A DNA stretch of 64,000 nucleotides from an uncultured Polaribacter sp. (GCF_947496195.1 NZ_CANMBY010000002.1:620001-684000); one strand, 5' to 3'; shown: positions 10,745-18,998, counted from the stretch's first letter. Notes: a model not told the origin generated them from the sequence alone. Made by a program: numbers and translations.

Positions 10745-11932
10745 TTAGTCTAATAATTCAGTTACCTGACCAGCACCAACTGTTCTACCACCTTCACGGA
10801 TAGCGAAACGTAAACCTACGTTTAATGCAATTGGTTGAATTAAGTCTACAGTAATTGTTAAGTTATCACCTGGCATTACCATTTCTACACCAGAAGGTAA
10901 GTTGATAGTACCTGTAACATCTGTTGTTCTAACATAGAACTGAGGACGATAGTTGTTATGGAATGGAGTATGACGTCCACCTTCTTCTTTTTTAAGAACA
11001 TAAACCTCAGCCTTAAACTTAGCATGTGGAGTTACAGAACCTGGCTTACAGATTACCATTCCTCTTTTGATTTGTGTCTTTTCAATTCCTCTTAATAAGA
11101 TACCAGCGTTATCTCCTGCCTCACCTCTATCTAAGATTTGACGGAACATTTCGATACCTGTAATAGTAGAAGTTAATTTCTCAGCTCCCATACCTATAAT
11201 CTCAACAGGATCTCCAGTGTTTGCAATACCAGTTTCAATTCTACCAGTAGCTACAGTACCACGTCCAGTAATTGAGAATACATCTTCAATCGGCATTAAG
11301 AAATCTTTATCAACCTCACGAGTAGGCTCTTCAATCCAGTTATCAACAGCTTCCATTAATTCTAAAACTGTATCAACCCATTTTTGCTCACCATTCAATG
11401 CACCTAAAGCTGAACCAGAAACAACCGGCCCTTCATCACCATCATAGTCATAGAAAGAAAGTAATTCTCTAACTTCCATGTCAACTAATTCTAATAACTC
11501 TTCATCATCAACCATATCAACTTTGTTTAAGAAAACAACGATACGAGGAATACCTACCTGACGACCTAATAAGATATGCTCTCTAGTTTGTGGCATAGGA
11601 CCATCTGTTGCAGCAACAACTAAAATAGCACCATCCATTTGAGCAGCACCAGTTACCATGTTCTTCACATAATCCGCGTGACCTGGACAGTCAACGTGTG
11701 CATAGTGACGATTAGCAGTTTGATATTCTACGTGAGAAGTGTTAATTGTAATACCTCTTTCTTTCTCTTCAGGAGCATTATCAATCTGATCAAAAGATTT
11801 AGCTTCAGAAAAACCTGCATCAGCTAATACTTTAGTAATAGCCGCAGTTAAAGTAGTTTTACCGTGATCTACGTGTCCGATAGTACCAATGTTTAAGTGT
11901 GGTTTCGAACGGTCAAAAGTTCCTTTTGCCAT
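10745..11932 (-). CDS. tuf: Elongation factor Tu
   Basis: GTPase that delivers aminoacyl-tRNA to the ribosome. At 395 residues it is full length. The GTPase motifs are intact: P-loop GHVDHGKT (residues 19-26), DCPGHADY near 81, NKVD near 136 and SGSALG near 174, followed by two beta-barrel domains. It lies 60 bases downstream of tRNA-Thr(GGT), the arrangement of the tufB locus in other bacteria, where the tRNAs and tuf are co-transcribed. Only one tuf copy lies in this window. Confidence 0.99.
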   Translation of the reverse strand: MAKGTFDRSKPHLNIGTIGHVDHGKTTLTAAITKVLADAGFSEAKSFDQIDNAPEEKERGITINTSHVEYQTANRHYAHVDCPGHADYVKNMVTGAAQMDGAILVVAATDGPMPQTREHILLGRQVGIPRIVVFLNKVDMVDDEELLELVDMEVRELLSFYDYDGDEGPVVSGSALGALNGEQKWVDTVLELMEAVDNWIEEPTREVDKDFLMPIEDVFSITGRGTVATGRIETGIANTGDPVEIIGMGAEKLTSTITGIEMFRQILDRGEAGDNAGILLRGIEKTQIKRGMVICKPGSVTPHAKFKAEVYVLKKEEGGRHTPFHNNYRPQFYVRTTDVTGTINLPSGVEMVMPGDNLTITVDLIQPIALNVGLRFAIREGGRTVGAGQVTELLD

Positions 11933-11992
11933 AATTATTAATTTTAATTCTTAGTTTAAATATATTTAGTGTCTAATAATACTAATTAAATG

Positions 11993-12065
11993 AGCCAATG
12001 ACGGGATTTGAACCCGTGACCTCATCCCTACCAAGGATGCGCTCTACCAACTGAGCTACACCGGC
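11993..12065 (-). tRNA. trnT: tRNA-Thr (anticodon GGT)
   Basis: A 73-base cloverleaf with acceptor GCCGGTG/CATTGGC (two G-U pairs), anticodon stem CATCC/GGATG and loop TTGGTAG giving GGT. The T-arm carries GGTTCAAATCC and no CCA is encoded. It is the last of four tandem tRNAs immediately before tuf. Confidence 0.97.
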
Positions 12066-12143
12066 TTTTGTCAGTTTAAAGTTTTAAGTAAATGTCAATA
12101 ATTTTATTATTAACATACTTAATTCTACAACTCAGTTTCTTTG

Positions 12144-12216
12144 AGCGAGAGACCGGGTTCGAACCGGCGACATTCAGCTTGGAAGGCTGACGCTCTACCA
12201 ACTGAGCTACTCTCGC
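12144..12216 (-). tRNA. trnG: tRNA-Gly (anticodon TCC)
   Basis: A 73-base cloverleaf: acceptor GCGAGAG/CTCTCGC, anticodon stem TCAGC/GCTGA with loop CTTCCAA giving TCC, T-arm GGTTCGAACC. CCA is not encoded. It is third in the tRNA-tuf transcript; the order Thr-Tyr-Gly-Thr-tuf matches E. coli thrU-tyrU-glyT-thrT-tufB. Confidence 0.97.
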
Positions 12217-12227
12217 ATAATTTTATG

Positions 12228-12310
12228 TGGGGAGAGCAGGATTCGAACCTGCGAAGTCGAAAGACAACGGAGTTACAGTCCGTCCCATTTGGCCGCTCTG
12301 GAATCTCCCC
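12228..12310 (-). tRNA. trnY: tRNA-Tyr (anticodon GTA)
   Basis: An 83-base class II tRNA with a long variable arm. The acceptor is GGGGAGA/TCTCCCC, the anticodon stem ACGGA/TCCGT encloses CTGTAAC giving GTA, and the T-arm has GGTTCGAATCC. It is second in the cluster, and CCA is not encoded. Confidence 0.97.
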
Positions 12311-12349
12311 TAAAATTCAATAAATAAATGAACTTTTTTTGTTTTTTTG

Positions 12350-12423
12350 AGCCGATGGAGGGACTCGAACCCACGACCTGCTGATTACAAATCAGCTGCT
12401 CTAGCCAGCTGAGCTACATCGGC
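12350..12423 (-). tRNA. trnT: tRNA-Thr (anticodon TGT)
   Basis: A 74-base cloverleaf: acceptor GCCGATG/CATCGGC, anticodon stem GCTGA/TCAGC with loop TTTGTAA giving TGT, T-arm GGTTCGAGTCC. It is first of the tRNA-tuf transcript, about 35-40 bases downstream of a good -7 promoter box (12464-12471). Confidence 0.97.
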
Positions 12424-12439
12424 TTTTGTTATAAAAAAA

Positions 12440-12463
12440 CAATCCGCTATTTCTAACGGATTG
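12440..12463 (-). terminator. Intrinsic terminator after hpf
   Basis: On the minus strand CAATCCG pairs with CGGATTG around a 10-base loop and is followed by a run of seven T (12433-12439). It would end the recombinase-hpf transcript. The tRNA promoter -7 box abuts it, so transcripts starting there would lack most of the first arm. Confidence 0.75.
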
Positions 12464-12471
12464 CAAATGTA
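12464..12471 (-). promoter_or_regulatory. Promoter -7 box for the tRNA-tuf transcript
   Basis: On the minus strand the bases read TACATTTG, an exact match to the Bacteroidota -7 consensus TAnnTTTG. It lies about 40 bases upstream of tRNA-Thr(TGT). No exact TTG -33 element is seen at the expected distance. Confidence 0.6.
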
Positions 12472-12519
12472 TAAAGTTTTTTTAATTTGTAAAACTTTTT
12501 GTTATTATTTTTTTAAAAA

Positions 12520-12828
12520 TTATGAAATTAATGAATCTCTTAATTTTTCTTTATGTCTTTTTAACTGTCTTTTTAAATTATCTACAGCCATGTTTAATCC
12601 TTCTTCAAAGGTTCTAGTCTCTCTCTTAACTATTAATTCATGTCCTGGAATATTAATTTTAACTTCTGTAATCTTATTTTCTTTATCACTTGTGTTTTGA
12701 ACTTTTAAGAAAACTTCTGCATCTACAATCTTATCATGGAATTTTACAAGATGACTGACTTTTTCTTCAGCATAATTTATAAGTTTTTTATCTGCATTAA
12801 AATTAACTGATTGTGTGAATACTTTCAT
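12520..12828 (-). CDS. hpf: Ribosome hibernation promoting factor (short HPF/RaiA family)
   Basis: Small protein that binds the decoding region of idle ribosomes and keeps them inactive during starvation. At 102 residues it has the fold of the short family (beta-alpha-beta-beta-beta-alpha): it starts MKVFTQSVNFNADKKLINYAEEK and ends with the basic helix NLKRQLKRHKEKLRDS. It lacks the C-terminal dimerisation domain of long HPF, so it may pair with a partner or not form 100S dimers. It starts 3 bases after the recombinase stop, so they are co-transcribed, and a terminator follows. Confidence 0.93.
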   Translation of the reverse strand: MKVFTQSVNFNADKKLINYAEEKVSHLVKFHDKIVDAEVFLKVQNTSDKENKITEVKINIPGHELIVKRETRTFEEGLNMAVDNLKRQLKRHKEKLRDSLIS

Positions 12829-12831
12829 AAA

Positions 12832-13725
12832 CTAAAATTTTTTAGTGCTCCTAGGATGAGCTTGGTTATACACTTTTTTTAAAGTCTCAAGACTATTATT
12901 TGTGTAGACTTGAGTAGAGGCTAAACTAGAATGCCCTAGCAATTCTTTAACCGAATTTAAATCTGCTCCTTCGTTTAATAAGTGTGTTGCAAAAGAATGC
13001 CTTAAAATATGAGGACTCTTTTTTACTTTTGAAGAAACTAAACTAAAGTAAGAATTAATTATTCTATAAACAAGTGTTTCATAAATTTTGTTTCCTTTTT
13101 CTGTTACAAATAGATTCTCTGTTACTAAGTTTATTTTTTTTCTTTCTATTAAATATTTTTCAATAGAGTTGTTTACAGAATTTAGTATTGGTACAAATCT
13201 TTCTTTATTTCTTTTCCCTAAAACTTTTATTGTTTTATCACTTAAATTTACATCAGACAATTTAATATTAATCAGTTCCATTCTTCTAATTCCTGTTGAA
13301 TAAAAAAGTTCAACAATTAATTTATTTCTTATTGAAACAAAATTAGAATCTTCAGATATATTAGAAATAACTCTATTTACTTCTTTATACGTGAATGGAA
13401 CTTGAACTTTTTTTGATGTTTTTAATGCTTTATGTTTAGCTAATGGATTTACCTCTACTTGATGTGATTTTTGTAAAAATTTATAAAAAGACTTTAAAGA
13501 GCTAATTTTTCTATTAATTGATCTATTTGATAAATTCTTATTTACTAATTCAATAATCCAACTTCGTATTTGATTGTATTCTACTTTTGTAATATCATTT
13601 TCATCAAATTCTGAAACAATGAATTCTTTAAACACAGTTAAATCATTTTTATAAGCTTTAACAGTTAACAATGAATATTTTTTTTCATGTAAAAGATACT
13701 CTAAAAAGCTATCTATTAAGTTCAA
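12832..13725 (-). CDS. Tyrosine recombinase (XerC/XerD family)
   Basis: Site-specific recombinase; family members of this type resolve chromosome dimers at dif. At 297 residues it has the N-terminal SAM-like DNA-binding domain (about 1-90) and the catalytic domain with the full residue set: R147, K171, H239, R242, H265 and nucleophile Y274 (VYTNN). Length and the SPHILRHSFATHLL signature fit XerC/XerD rather than a phage integrase. Its place between rpsU and hpf is a conserved Bacteroidota gene order, so this is a housekeeping gene, not a mobile element. Sequence alone does not settle XerC versus XerD. Confidence 0.9.
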   Translation of the reverse strand: MNLIDSFLEYLLHEKKYSLLTVKAYKNDLTVFKEFIVSEFDENDITKVEYNQIRSWIIELVNKNLSNRSINRKISSLKSFYKFLQKSHQVEVNPLAKHKALKTSKKVQVPFTYKEVNRVISNISEDSNFVSIRNKLIVELFYSTGIRRMELINIKLSDVNLSDKTIKVLGKRNKERFVPILNSVNNSIEKYLIERKKINLVTENLFVTEKGNKIYETLVYRIINSYFSLVSSKVKKSPHILRHSFATHLLNEGADLNSVKELLGHSSLASTQVYTNNSLETLKKVYNQAHPRSTKKF

Positions 13726-13770
13726 GTATTTTGGAATTAGTAATTTTTAATGAAATGAATGTATAAAAAA

Positions 13771-13796
13771 AATCTCACATTATTAAATGTGAGATT
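13771..13796 (-). terminator. Intrinsic terminator after rpsU
   Basis: Perfect 11-base arms AATCTCACATT (13771-13781) and AATGTGAGATT (13786-13796) enclose ATTA. On the minus strand a run of T follows (13764-13770). It ends the rpsU transcript and separates it from the recombinase-hpf unit. Confidence 0.88.
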
Positions 13797-13823
13797 TTTA
13801 TATTTTGAAAAAAGTAATTATTT

Positions 13824-14021
13824 CTAACCTACTTCTTCTTGTGTTCTTAAACGTTGGATGTAAGATGCTTTAATTTTTTGAGCTCTTTTCGCAACTGAAG
13901 GTTTTGTGAAGTTTTTTCTTTCACGTAAATTCTTCATTGTCTTTGTACGATCGAACTTTCTTTTATAACGTTTTAAAGCTCTATCTATATTCTCTCCTTC
14001 TTTTACTGGTATAATTAACAT
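13824..14021 (-). CDS. rpsU: 30S ribosomal protein S21 (bS21)
   Basis: Small basic protein of the 30S platform next to the 3' end of 16S rRNA. It has 65 residues (MLIIPVKEGENIDRALKRYK...) and a strongly basic middle. In Flavobacterium, bS21 together with bS6 and bS18 holds the anti-Shine-Dalgarno tail so that ribosomes ignore Shine-Dalgarno sequences, and rpsU itself is reported to be an exception that retains one. The upstream bases here fit that: AAGGGAGGTG lies 7 bases before the ATG. It has its own leader and terminator, so it is probably a monocistronic, self-controlled gene. Confidence 0.97.
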   Translation of the reverse strand: MLIIPVKEGENIDRALKRYKRKFDRTKTMKNLRERKNFTKPSVAKRAQKIKASYIQRLRTQEEVG

Positions 14022-14028
14022 AAGTTGG

Positions 14029-14038
14029 CACCTCCCTT
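14029..14038 (-). promoter_or_regulatory. rpsU: Strong Shine-Dalgarno sequence of rpsU
   Basis: The minus strand reads AAGGGAGGTG ending 7 bases before the rpsU ATG. It can pair over about 10 bases with the 16S tail, one pair being G-U. I see no comparable sequence before the other starts I checked in this window. In this phylum it probably makes rpsU translation sensitive to ribosomes lacking bS21. Confidence 0.85.
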
Positions 14039-14095
14039 CATCGTATCTTTAATATTTTAAAACAGTTAAACTGCTTATTTATAAATTTTGGACTG

Positions 14096-14103
14096 CAAAA
14101 ATA
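14096..14103 (-). promoter_or_regulatory. Promoter -7 box for rpsU
   Basis: The minus strand reads TATTTTTG, matching TAnnTTTG. Transcription would begin near 14090 and give a leader of about 70 bases containing the Shine-Dalgarno sequence and a weak CAGTT/AACTG fold. Confidence 0.55.
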
Positions 14104-14157
14104 GAAAAGAAATATGAATTAAAGATTAATATTATAAATTATTTTTAAAAAATTATT

Positions 14158-14205
14158 TTATGTTGCTGGTTTATATTCCTTTTTATCAATCATCATTTTC
14201 GCGAA
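14158..14205 (-). pseudogene. Remnant of an acyl-CoA dehydrogenase C-terminal end
   Basis: The minus strand reads in frame AKMMIDKKEYKPAT then TAA (stop at 14158-14160). The intact neighbour upstream ends AKMVIDKKEYKPAT. Of 14 codons, 13 encode the same residue. Eight bases differ and six of those are silent third-position changes, so the two tails diverged while both were under coding constraint. The remnant is in another frame and lies 37 bases past the intact gene's stop. It is either what remains of a tandem paralogue, or the native 3' end left behind after an incoming homologue replaced the rest of the gene. Confidence 0.8.
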
Positions 14206-14242
14206 TTGAAACCAATTTTCGCAAAAAGCTAATCTGAATAAG

Positions 14243-15409
14243 TTAGGTAGCAGGTTTGTATTCCTTTTTATCTATTACCATTTTTGCGATAATCTCTTTT
14301 AAGATTTCAGAAGTTCCACCACCTATAGGTCCCAATCTACTATCTCTTAATAAACGAGCCATAGGATATTCTTCCATATATCCATAACCACCTAATAATT
14401 GTAACGCATCATAAATTACTTCGTCTGCCATTTTAGTAGAAAGCAACTTAGACATACTAGCTTCTTTAACAACATATTGCCCATCATTAAGTCTTTTTGT
14501 AATAGAGTAATTATACTCTCTACACATATCAACTCTACTAGCCATTTCTGCTACTTTATGTCTTAGTACTTGAAATTTATCTAAAGACTTACCAAAAGCA
14601 ATTCTTTCTTCCATGTATTTAATTGCATAATCTACAGCATATTCTGCTCTTGCATGAGCATTTACACCCATCAACAAACGCTCTAGCGCGAAATGTTGCA
14701 TGATATAAGGAAATCCTTTTCCTTCTTCACCTAATAAATTTTCAGCAGGAATTTCAACATTGTCAAATGCAATTTCTCCAGTGTCAGATGCTCTCCAACC
14801 CAATTTATCAAGTTTTGTTGCAGAAATTCCTTTTGTATCTCTATCAACCACAAAAATGCTAATTCCTTTATACTTATCTGAAGGATCTGTTTTGGCTGCA
14901 ACTATTAAATAATCTGAATAAACTCCGTTTGTAATAAAAGTTTTAGATCCATTTAAAATATATTTATCACCTTGTTTAATAGCTGTTGAACGCATACCAG
15001 CAACATCACTTCCACCAAAAGGTTCTGTAATACACAAACAACCTATCATATCTCCTTCTACACTTGGCACAAGGTATTTTTGTTTTTGCTCGTGGTTACC
15101 TTCTTTATTTAAATGTGTCATTGCTAAATACTCATGAGCCCACATTGCTGCAGCAAAACCTCCTGAGTTTATTTTTTGCATTTCTTCAAGAAAAATAATA
15201 GTATAAAAAAGGTCTAAATCCATACCCCCATATTCTTCTGGAGTTGATAGACCAAAATAGCCCATTTCACCAAATTTCTTCCAAATAAAACGTTCAATAG
15301 AACCTGTCTTTTCCCATTTTTCTATATGAGGAACTACTTCTTTTTGTAAAAAATCTTTAAAACTTGCACGAAAAACTTCATGCTCTTCAGTAAAATACAT
15401 ACTGTTCAT
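14243..15409 (-). CDS. Acyl-CoA dehydrogenase
   Basis: FAD enzyme that introduces the alpha-beta double bond in acyl-CoA and passes electrons to ETF. At 388 residues it has the three usual parts: N-terminal helices, a middle beta domain (CLCITEPFGGSDVAG near residue 130) and a C-terminal helical domain (LLGGYGYMEEYP near 340). The medium-chain-type catalytic Glu before GTS is replaced by Gly (PIGGGTSEI). The Glu in FALERL, near residue 233, is in the position used by isovaleryl- and long-chain-type enzymes, so activity is probably retained. A remnant of a second copy's tail lies just downstream. It is probably transcribed with the two genes upstream. Confidence 0.92.
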   Translation of the reverse strand: MNSMYFTEEHEVFRASFKDFLQKEVVPHIEKWEKTGSIERFIWKKFGEMGYFGLSTPEEYGGMDLDLFYTIIFLEEMQKINSGGFAAAMWAHEYLAMTHLNKEGNHEQKQKYLVPSVEGDMIGCLCITEPFGGSDVAGMRSTAIKQGDKYILNGSKTFITNGVYSDYLIVAAKTDPSDKYKGISIFVVDRDTKGISATKLDKLGWRASDTGEIAFDNVEIPAENLLGEEGKGFPYIMQHFALERLLMGVNAHARAEYAVDYAIKYMEERIAFGKSLDKFQVLRHKVAEMASRVDMCREYNYSITKRLNDGQYVVKEASMSKLLSTKMADEVIYDALQLLGGYGYMEEYPMARLLRDSRLGPIGGGTSEILKEIIAKMVIDKKEYKPAT

Positions 15410-15429
15410 TTGTAGTAAATTTGAGTTTT

Positions 15430-16329
15430 TTATTCAGCTAACAAATATAAGACTATTCTATCATATTTATCTAAAGGAAAACCTTTGATATGTTTTAATT
15501 CTGTTAAACTTTGTAGTTCTGCAACTTCATCTCTATAATCAAAAATCTTTTTACAAAGCTCGTAATCTATGTATGGATTTTTTAGTAACTCTTTAAAGTT
15601 TACTGTGTTAATATTGTATTTTTTAATAATAGGTTTTTCTATTATTGTAAATGTCGTTAATAAATTATCTGCTATATTTTTATCTAAACCCCAAACTTCA
15701 TAAAGTTGATTTTCAAAATAAAAACCTTGTAATTTAGAACGATACTTAATAATTCTTTCAGCAATTCCATTATTTACTCCTTTAATTATTAAAAAATCTT
15801 CTTGAGTTGCTTTATTAATATCTTTTGTTGAAATTTTATAATTATCATTCTGATAATTTTTACTAATTGGTGAAGAAATATTTTTTGAATTATTTTTCTG
15901 TTGATTTCGTTTGACAACCCAATCTGGAAACTTAAAATATGGAGCTATTTTATTTAAAAGTGAATCTGATACTTTTGTTACTTTTTGAAACTCTTCTTTA
16001 GAATTAATAAACTTTCCTGTTTTTCTAAAACTTAAAAGCCTGTCTATTTCTTGCAAAGACATACCTAATCTTTCTCCTTTGAAATCTGTAATATAATTAG
16101 GATTAAATGGATATATTTTTGGTTTTCTATTTTCAATTTCAACTTGTTTTAAACTATCTATTTGTTGCTGAAATGCTAATAATTCAGGTGAATTTACATC
16201 TATAGATTCCTTTGAAGAAAATGGCTTACTGAATATGATAATTTGAAGTATTATGATAATAATACATAATAAAAAAATCCCATTCCTTTGGTTTTTGTTA
16301 TACCAGAAATGGGATTTAAATATTTTCAT
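15430..16329 (-). CDS. Helix-hairpin-helix protein with N-terminal membrane anchor
   Basis: Protein of 299 residues with one membrane segment near residues 17-33 and several helix-hairpin-helix-like units afterwards. The clearest is near residue 170 (DINKATQEDFLIIKGV...GIAERIIKYR), a ComEA/T2SS-K-like DNA- or protein-binding motif. A second repeat covers NTVNFKELLKNPYIDYELC near residue 245 and the C-terminus has LKHIKGFP. Such anchored proteins are common in flavobacteria and lack a proven role; DNA uptake or binding is only a suggestion from the fold. It starts 10 bases after the symporter gene, so they share a transcript. Confidence 0.8.
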   Translation of the reverse strand: MKIFKSHFWYNKNQRNGIFLLCIIIIILQIIIFSKPFSSKESIDVNSPELLAFQQQIDSLKQVEIENRKPKIYPFNPNYITDFKGERLGMSLQEIDRLLSFRKTGKFINSKEEFQKVTKVSDSLLNKIAPYFKFPDWVVKRNQQKNNSKNISSPISKNYQNDNYKISTKDINKATQEDFLIIKGVNNGIAERIIKYRSKLQGFYFENQLYEVWGLDKNIADNLLTTFTIIEKPIIKKYNINTVNFKELLKNPYIDYELCKKIFDYRDEVAELQSLTELKHIKGFPLDKYDRIVLYLLAE

Positions 16330-16339
16330 ACTCTATTAA

Positions 16340-18010
16340 TTACATATGCTCAGTGATATCTAAAGCACCATCTTCAATAGCTTCTTTTTTCTTTGTGATT
16401 GCACTAATATAACGTTTCATCTCTTCTCTTACTCTTGGGAATAATAATAAAAGACCAATCATATTAGGGAATACTAATGCTAAAATCATAGCATCTGAAA
16501 ACTTAATTACAGCATCTAAAGTTGCAGCTGCACCAACAACTACAAATAATAAGAATAAAATCTTATATACTAAATCTGCAGTTTTTCCTTTTCCAAATAA
16601 ATATTTCCAAGATTGTAATCCGTAATAAGACCAAGAAATCATTGTAGAAAAAGCAAATAATTCAATTGCAATAGTAAGTACATATGAGAATCCAGGAATT
16701 ACAGAATCAAAAGCCATAGATGTTAAATCTACACCTCCTAATTGTTCTCCTGTTGCAGTAATTAATACATTACTACCTTCTACAGCACCATAATTAAATA
16801 CACTTTGTAAGTTTGATCCATCAATGTTAAAGAAGATAATAACTAACGCTGTCATAGTACAGATTACAACTGTATCTATAAAAGGCTCTAATAAGGCTAC
16901 AACACCTTCTGATGCTGGATATTTAGTTCTTACTGCTGAGTGTGCAATAGCTGCAGAACCAGCACCTGCTTCATTTGAAAAAGCTGCTCTTTGGAAACCT
17001 ACAATTAAAACACCCATAAGACCACCTAAACCAGCCATTGGAGAAAATGCTCCTTCAAAAATTAATCCAAAAGCATCATCTATATATGAGAAGTTTGCAA
17101 ATATGATGATTAATGAAGCTACAATATAAATACCTGCCATAAAAGGCACTATCTTTTCTGTAATCTTAGCGATTCTTTTTATACCTCCAATAATTACAAT
17201 ACCAACTAGTATTGCTAATATAATTCCTATAATAAATCCTGTAGAACCACCTTGTAAACCTAATAAAGAAGAAAGTTGCACTGTTGCTTGGTTAGATTGA
17301 AAAGCGTTACCACCTCCAAAAGAAGCACCAACACATAATACAGCAAACAAACCAGCTAGAACTTTACCTAAAACAGTCATGTTTCTTTCTTTCAAACCTT
17401 TTGAAAGATAATACATTGGTCCACCATAAATAGTTCCATCTTCTCCTACATCTCTATATTTTACACCTAAAGTACATTCTACAAATTTTGTAGACATACC
17501 TATTAAACCACAAACAATCATCCAAAAAGTTGCTCCAGGACCACCAAGTGCAATTGCAACTGCAACCCCAGCAATGTTTCCTAAACCAACAGTACCTGAA
17601 ACTGCAGTGGCTAATGCTTGAAAGTGAGAAACTTCTCCTGCTGCACTTTCATCTCTTATTGTATCTAAAATATCTTCTTCAGCTAAAGCTTCGTCATTAT
17701 TGTAAAGTTTATCTACACCATGTTTTTCAATATCTACATACTTACCTCTTACAGTATTAATAGCTAATGGAAATTTGGTAATACTTGGCACTTTAAAAAA
17801 TAATGTAAAAAAAGTTGCTCCTAGCACCAAAAGTATTACTACAAAAGGTACATTGTATTCTCCAATAGGAACCGTAGTTAAAACTAAGCCTTCCCACCAA
17901 GTTGCAAATGGCATAAATGCATCATTTATCTTTTCATCTAAACCTTTTTCTTGTGCAAATGTTAAAAATGGAATTGCTAAAAACAGCAATGAAAGAAGTT
18001 TTTTCTTCAT
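16340..18010 (-). CDS. Sodium:alanine/glycine symporter (AGCS family)
   Basis: Inner-membrane carrier importing alanine or glycine with sodium. At 556 residues it is slightly long for the family, with about ten or eleven membrane segments. Family signatures are visible: SGTVGLGNIAGVAVAIALGG near residue 138, and AAFSNEAGAGSAAIAHSA near residue 340. The N-terminus has a cleavable-looking signal (MKKKLLSLLFLAIPFLTFAQ), common in Bacteroidota members. The 88-base spacer upstream probably holds its promoter, though no exact -7 consensus is present. It heads the symporter-HhH-acyl-CoA dehydrogenase unit. Confidence 0.93.
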   Translation of the reverse strand: MKKKLLSLLFLAIPFLTFAQEKGLDEKINDAFMPFATWWEGLVLTTVPIGEYNVPFVVILLVLGATFFTLFFKVPSITKFPLAINTVRGKYVDIEKHGVDKLYNNDEALAEEDILDTIRDESAAGEVSHFQALATAVSGTVGLGNIAGVAVAIALGGPGATFWMIVCGLIGMSTKFVECTLGVKYRDVGEDGTIYGGPMYYLSKGLKERNMTVLGKVLAGLFAVLCVGASFGGGNAFQSNQATVQLSSLLGLQGGSTGFIIGIILAILVGIVIIGGIKRIAKITEKIVPFMAGIYIVASLIIIFANFSYIDDAFGLIFEGAFSPMAGLGGLMGVLIVGFQRAAFSNEAGAGSAAIAHSAVRTKYPASEGVVALLEPFIDTVVICTMTALVIIFFNIDGSNLQSVFNYGAVEGSNVLITATGEQLGGVDLTSMAFDSVIPGFSYVLTIAIELFAFSTMISWSYYGLQSWKYLFGKGKTADLVYKILFLLFVVVGAAATLDAVIKFSDAMILALVFPNMIGLLLLFPRVREEMKRYISAITKKKEAIEDGALDITEHM

Positions 18011-18098
18011 AATATATCTTTATTAGTTTTCTAATTAGTAAGGCGCAATATCTTAAAAAATTGAAGTTTTAACAACTTTTAGGCGTTAAAAGTCAATT

Positions 18099-18998
18099 TT
18101 ACTTTAAGTTTTCTTTAAATATTTGTAAATCTTCTTTAAATGATTTTGGATAAAACCTCAACTCATTATTGGTTTTTGATAAATCAAAACCTGTTTTTGC
18201 TGGTCTTGGAGCTGATTGATTTAAGGTTGAAGTTGATATTGGTTTTATCAAATTTTTATTCAAATCAAAAGTTTCTGCAATTTGTTGAGCTATTTCATAA
18301 ACACTTAATAATGTATTTGATGAAATATGATAAATCCCTAAAGCTTTTTTGTCCATTACTATTTTACAAGCCATAGCTAAGTCTTCTACATAAGTTGGCA
18401 TTCTATATTGATCATCAACAATAGTAATTTCTTTATTTTTCTCTAACATTTCTCTAACCCAAAGCACAATATTACTTCTACTCATATCTAATACTTTTCC
18501 ATACACCAAAATTGTTCTTAATATGGTAAAGTTAATTTTTGAATCTTTTAAAACTTGCTCTGATTTTAATTTAGATAATCCATAATAACTTAAAGGATTA
18601 GGTTTGTCTGTTTCTTTGTAATATCCTTTTTTACCATCAAAAATAAAATCTGTTGACAGATGGATAATGTGAGTCTTTGATTTTGATGCAAATCTTGTCA
18701 TCCATTTTACAACATCTACATTTAGAATATCACAAGCTTGTTTGTTAGTTTCGCAGTCATCAACTTGAGTCATAGCTGCAGTATTAATAATAAAGTCTGG
18801 TTGAATCTGCTCAAGTTTTTTATCTAGCTCTTCTTTTACAGTAATATCTATAGAAATATAATTAAAGTCTTCTCTTCCACTTCTGTTTTTTCCTCGTGAA
18901 AAACAATAAACTTGATAGCTGTCTTTATCTTTTAATAATAAGTTTAGTAGAGATTGACCTAACAATCCATTACTACCAGTAATAACAACTTTAATCAT
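18099..18998 (-). CDS. RmlD-like NAD(P)-dependent sugar-nucleotide reductase
   Basis: Extended short-chain dehydrogenase of 299 residues resembling dTDP-4-dehydrorhamnose reductase. It has the nucleotide-binding GSNGLLGQ (residues 8-15), an STDFIFDG segment near residue 133 and the catalytic YxxxK (YGLSK near 157). No other dTDP-rhamnose genes (rmlA, B or C) are near, so the substrate is uncertain; methionine adenosyltransferase beta-like or other sugar-nucleotide roles are possible. It follows the potassium channel by one base and ends the PspC-channel-reductase operon. Confidence 0.85.
   Translation of the reverse strand: MIKVVITGSNGLLGQSLLNLLLKDKDSYQVYCFSRGKNRSGREDFNYISIDITVKEELDKKLEQIQPDFIINTAAMTQVDDCETNKQACDILNVDVVKWMTRFASKSKTHIIHLSTDFIFDGKKGYYKETDKPNPLSYYGLSKLKSEQVLKDSKINFTILRTILVYGKVLDMSRSNIVLWVREMLEKNKEITIVDDQYRMPTYVEDLAMACKIVMDKKALGIYHISSNTLLSVYEIAQQIAETFDLNKNLIKPISTSTLNQSAPRPAKTGFDLSKTNNELRFYPKSFKEDLQIFKENLK

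Noticed and set aside
12141..12323. Plus-strand 60-codon frame across tRNA-Gly and tRNA-Tyr
   Set aside because: It is antisense to two well-formed tRNAs; such frames arise from tRNA sequence and have no likeness to a protein family.
12832..13725. Phage or integron integrase marking a mobile element
   Set aside because: Length, motifs and the rpsU-recombinase-hpf order mark a chromosomal Xer-type enzyme; no attachment repeats or cargo genes are nearby.
17530..17760. Plus-strand frame rich in Leu and Gln inside the symporter
   Set aside because: It is the reverse-strand reading of repeated Ala/Gly/Thr codons in a membrane protein; no start signal and no family likeness.
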